From an uncultured Rhodospirillales bacterium (lineage in GTDB: Bacteria; Pseudomonadota; Alphaproteobacteria; Rhodospirillales; Defluviicoccaceae): a stretch of DNA of 6,538 nucleotides. Location of the stretch: the NCBI GenBank assembly GCA_937127205.1, contig CAKZLS010000147.1:1-6538 (forward strand). Reading direction: 5' to 3'. The stretch's first letter is position 1; every line of letters starts with the position of its first letter. A program made the translations under genes and the position numbers. Shown here in pieces: positions 4,649 to 6,538 of this stretch. The notes under the pieces are model-generated. The model was given only the letters and a program-made list of their open reading frames with translations. It had not been told where the DNA came from and did no database searches.

Positions 4649-6538
4649 ATGGATACGCGTGAGAGTGGCGATCATGGCGGCAGCGGCCGGTGGCAATTCT
4701 GGATCGACCGGGGCGGAACCTTTACCGACGTGGTTGGCAAGCGTCCGGACGGCCGGCTGGTCACACACAAGCTGTTGTCGGAGAACCCGGAACGCTACGA
4801 GGACGCGGCGCTTCAAGGCATTCGCGATCTTCTCGAGGTGGACAAGGATCAGCCCATCCCGGCGGAGGCTGTGGATGCGGTCAAAATGGGTACCACTGTC
4901 GCTACCAACGCGCTGTTGGAGCGAAAAGGTGATCGCACGCTGCTTCTGATCACCCGGGGTTTCGCCGACGCGCTCCGCATCGCCTACCAGAACCGGCCGC
5001 GGATCTTCGATCGCCACGTGGTGCTGCCGGAGCTGGTGTACGAGCGGGTTGCCGAAGTGGACGAGCGCATGGGCGCGCGCGGAGACGAACTCGAGCCTCT
5101 GGACACGAACTCGGCGCGCGGCCCGCTGCAAGCCGCCTACGACGATGGCATCCGCTCGGTGGCCATCGTGTTCATGCACGGCTACCGCTATCCCGACCAC
5201 GAGAAGCAGGCGGGCGAGCTGGCCCGCGAGATCGGCTTCACCCAGGTGTCCATGAGCCATGCGGTGAGCCCGCTCATCAAACTGGTAAGCCGGGGCGATA
5301 CCTCGGTGGTGGACGCCTATCTGTCGCCCATCCTGCGGCGCTACATCGACCGGGTCGCCGGTCAGCTCGGGGACACGCGTCTGTTGTTCATGCAGTCGAG
5401 CGGCGGTCTCACCGACGCCGATCTGTTCCAGGGCAAGGACAGTATCCTGTCGGGGCCGGCCGGCGGCATCGTCGGCGCCGTGAAAACAACGGAGATGGCC
5501 GGCTTTCCAAAGATGATCGGCTTCGACATGGGCGGCACGTCTACCGACGTTTCGCACTATGACGGTGAATACGAGCGCGCCTTCGAGACAGTGGTGGCCG
5601 GCGTGCGCATGCGCGCGCCGATGATGCTCATTCACACCGTCGCCGCCGGCGGCGGCTCGATCCTGGCGTTCGATGGATCGCGCTACCGGGTGGGCCCGGA
5701 ATCGGCCGGCGCCAATCCCGGCCCGGCGTCCTACCGCCGCGGCGGTCCGCTGACCGTCACCGATTGCAACGTCATGCTTGGCAAGCTGCATCCGGATTTC
5801 TTCCCCAAGGTGTTCGGCGCCGATGCCGACCAGCCGCTGGACGTGGACGCGGTCACCGCCAAGTTCGAAAGCTTGTCCGCCGAGATCCGTGAAGCCACCG
5901 GCGACACACGAACACCAGTCGAAGTCGCCGAGGGGTTCTTGCGCATCGCCGTGATCAACATGGCCAACGCCATCAAGGAAATCTCCATCCAGCGCGGCTA
6001 CGACGTCAGCGGCTATACGCTCTGCTGTTTCGGCGGCGCCGGCGGTCAGCACGCGTGCCTGGTAGCGGACGCGCTCGGCATGACTAAGGTCTTCCTTCAC
6101 CCCTTGGCCGGCGTGCTGTCGGCCTACGGCATGGGCCTCGCCGACCTCAACACCATGCGTCAAAGGTCCGTGGAAGCGGTGCTCGACGACGACCGGATCG
6201 GCAAGCTCGACGCGTTGCTGGCCGAGATGGAGGCCGACGGCCGCGCCGAAATGCGTGCGCAGGGCGTGGAGGACGATGCCATCCGGGTGTTGCGCAAGGT
6301 CCTGATCAAGTACGAGGACACGGATTCCGCGCTGGTGGTGGATTTCGCCGACCGCGCCGGCATCGTCGCCGGCTTCGAGGCCGCCCACCGGCAACGCTAC
6401 GGCTTCGTCGTTCCCGGCAAGGCGTTCGTCGTCGACTCCGCGTCCGTTGAGGTGATTGGCGAAACCGAGCCGGTGAACGTCTCGGTGACCGAGTCGGCGC
6501 CGCGGGCGGTGCAGTTCAGCCAGCTCGAGGCGTGGTTT
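4649..6538 (+). CDS. 5-oxoprolinase (ATP-hydrolysing) / hydantoinase family, N-terminal part
   Basis: The frame is open from ATG 4649 to the right edge (630 codons, no stop), so the protein continues beyond the window. After about 13 Gly/Ser-rich residues, FWIDRGGTFTDVV (17-29) opens the Hydant_A_N domain (PF05378), with MGTTVATNALLERKG (80-94) and MHGYRYPDHE (176-185). The Hydantoinase_A ATPase-like domain (PF01968) follows from about 205: QSSGGL (249-254), SGPAGGIVGAV (268-278), GFDMGGTSTDVSHY (291-304), HTVAAGGGS (329-337), VGPESAGANPGPA (348-360) and CFGGAGGQHAC (460-470). These blocks resemble mammalian OPLAH more than split HyuA proteins, which suggests a fused HyuA-HyuB polypeptide of about 1,200 residues. 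Such enzymes hydrolyse 5-oxoproline to glutamate with ATP in the cytoplasm. Related members act on hydantoins or carboxylate ketones, so the substrate is inferred. GGGAGGAG (4634-4641) lies seven bases before the start. The gene diverges from the TRAP operon. Confidence 0.93.
   Translation, partial: MDTRESGDHGGSGRWQFWIDRGGTFTDVVGKRPDGRLVTHKLLSENPERYEDAALQGIRDLLEVDKDQPIPAEAVDAVKMGTTVATNALLERKGDRTLLLITRGFADALRIAYQNRPRIFDRHVVLPELVYERVAEVDERMGARGDELEPLDTNSARGPLQAAYDDGIRSVAIVFMHGYRYPDHEKQAGELAREIGFTQVSMSHAVSPLIKLVSRGDTSVVDAYLSPILRRYIDRVAGQLGDTRLLFMQSSGGLTDADLFQGKDSILSGPAGGIVGAVKTTEMAGFPKMIGFDMGGTSTDVSHYDGEYERAFETVVAGVRMRAPMMLIHTVAAGGGSILAFDGSRYRVGPESAGANPGPASYRRGGPLTVTDCNVMLGKLHPDFFPKVFGADADQPLDVDAVTAKFESLSAEIREATGDTRTPVEVAEGFLRIAVINMANAIKEISIQRGYDVSGYTLCCFGGAGGQHACLVADALGMTKVFLHPLAGVLSAYGMGLADLNTMRQRSVEAVLDDDRIGKLDALLAEMEADGRAEMRAQGVEDDAIRVLRKVLIKYEDTDSALVVDFADRAGIVAGFEAAHRQRYGFVVPGKAFVVDSASVEVIGETEPVNVSVTESAPRAVQFSQLEAWF

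Noticed and set aside
4628..6394. A 588-codon open frame on the minus strand opposite the oxoprolinase gene
   Set aside because: Its translation is rich in His, Gly, Ala and Arg with no recognisable domain, as expected for the antisense of a high-GC gene. The plus-strand frame carries clear family motifs throughout and has a good ribosome binding site.
4649..6538. Acetone or acetophenone carboxylase subunit, or a stand-alone hydantoin-utilising HyuA
   Set aside because: The RGGTFTDV start, KLLSENP stretch, VGPESAGANPGPA and CFGGAGGQHAC blocks follow the 5-oxoprolinase pattern more closely. It cannot be fully excluded because the C-terminal half lies outside the window.

Overview
The window is GC-rich and tightly packed. 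Its gene set (a TRAP transporter, a bacterial 5-oxoprolinase of the eukaryotic type, a MarR-like regulator and a tandem-domain universal stress protein) suggests a high-GC proteobacterium, most likely an alphaproteobacterium. That assignment is inferred from gene content and composition; there is no rRNA or other taxonomic marker. I see no mobile element, CRISPR array, tRNA or rRNA.

Layout. The left two thirds are read on the minus strand, from right to left: dctP (4467-3493, periplasmic substrate-binding protein), dctQ (3438-2890, small membrane subunit), dctM (2835-1534, large membrane subunit), a MarR-type winged-helix regulator (1537-950, overlapping dctM by ATGA) and, after a 134-base gap, a universal stress protein (815 to the left edge, C-terminus cut off). 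The right third is read on the plus strand: one long gene starting at 4649 and running off the right edge, the N-terminal 630 residues of a hydantoinase/oxoprolinase family protein closest in sequence to ATP-dependent 5-oxoprolinase. Between the two arms lies a 181-base divergent control region (4468-4648) with an extremely AT-rich core (12 G/C in the 66 bases 4539-4604).

How it may work together. TRAP transporters import organic acids with the Na+ or H+ gradient, and 5-oxoprolinase opens 5-oxoproline (pyroglutamate) to glutamate at the cost of ATP. The simplest reading is a scavenging module for 5-oxoproline or a similar cyclic amide acid: import by DctPQM, hydrolysis by the divergent enzyme, control by the MarR-like protein at the end of the transport operon. 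The control region fits this. Two near-consensus sigma-70-type promoters point away from each other with their -35 hexamers overlapping by five bases, and two perfect palindromes sit over them as candidate operators. Substrate and regulator assignments are inference.

The least expected structure is at RNA level. A GC-rich hairpin lies just upstream of each gene that has its own leader (dctP, dctQ, dctM and the oxoprolinase), three of them ending 21-24 bases before the start codon. The ones before dctP and dctM share an 18-base design in which the two outer base pairs differ in a compensating way.
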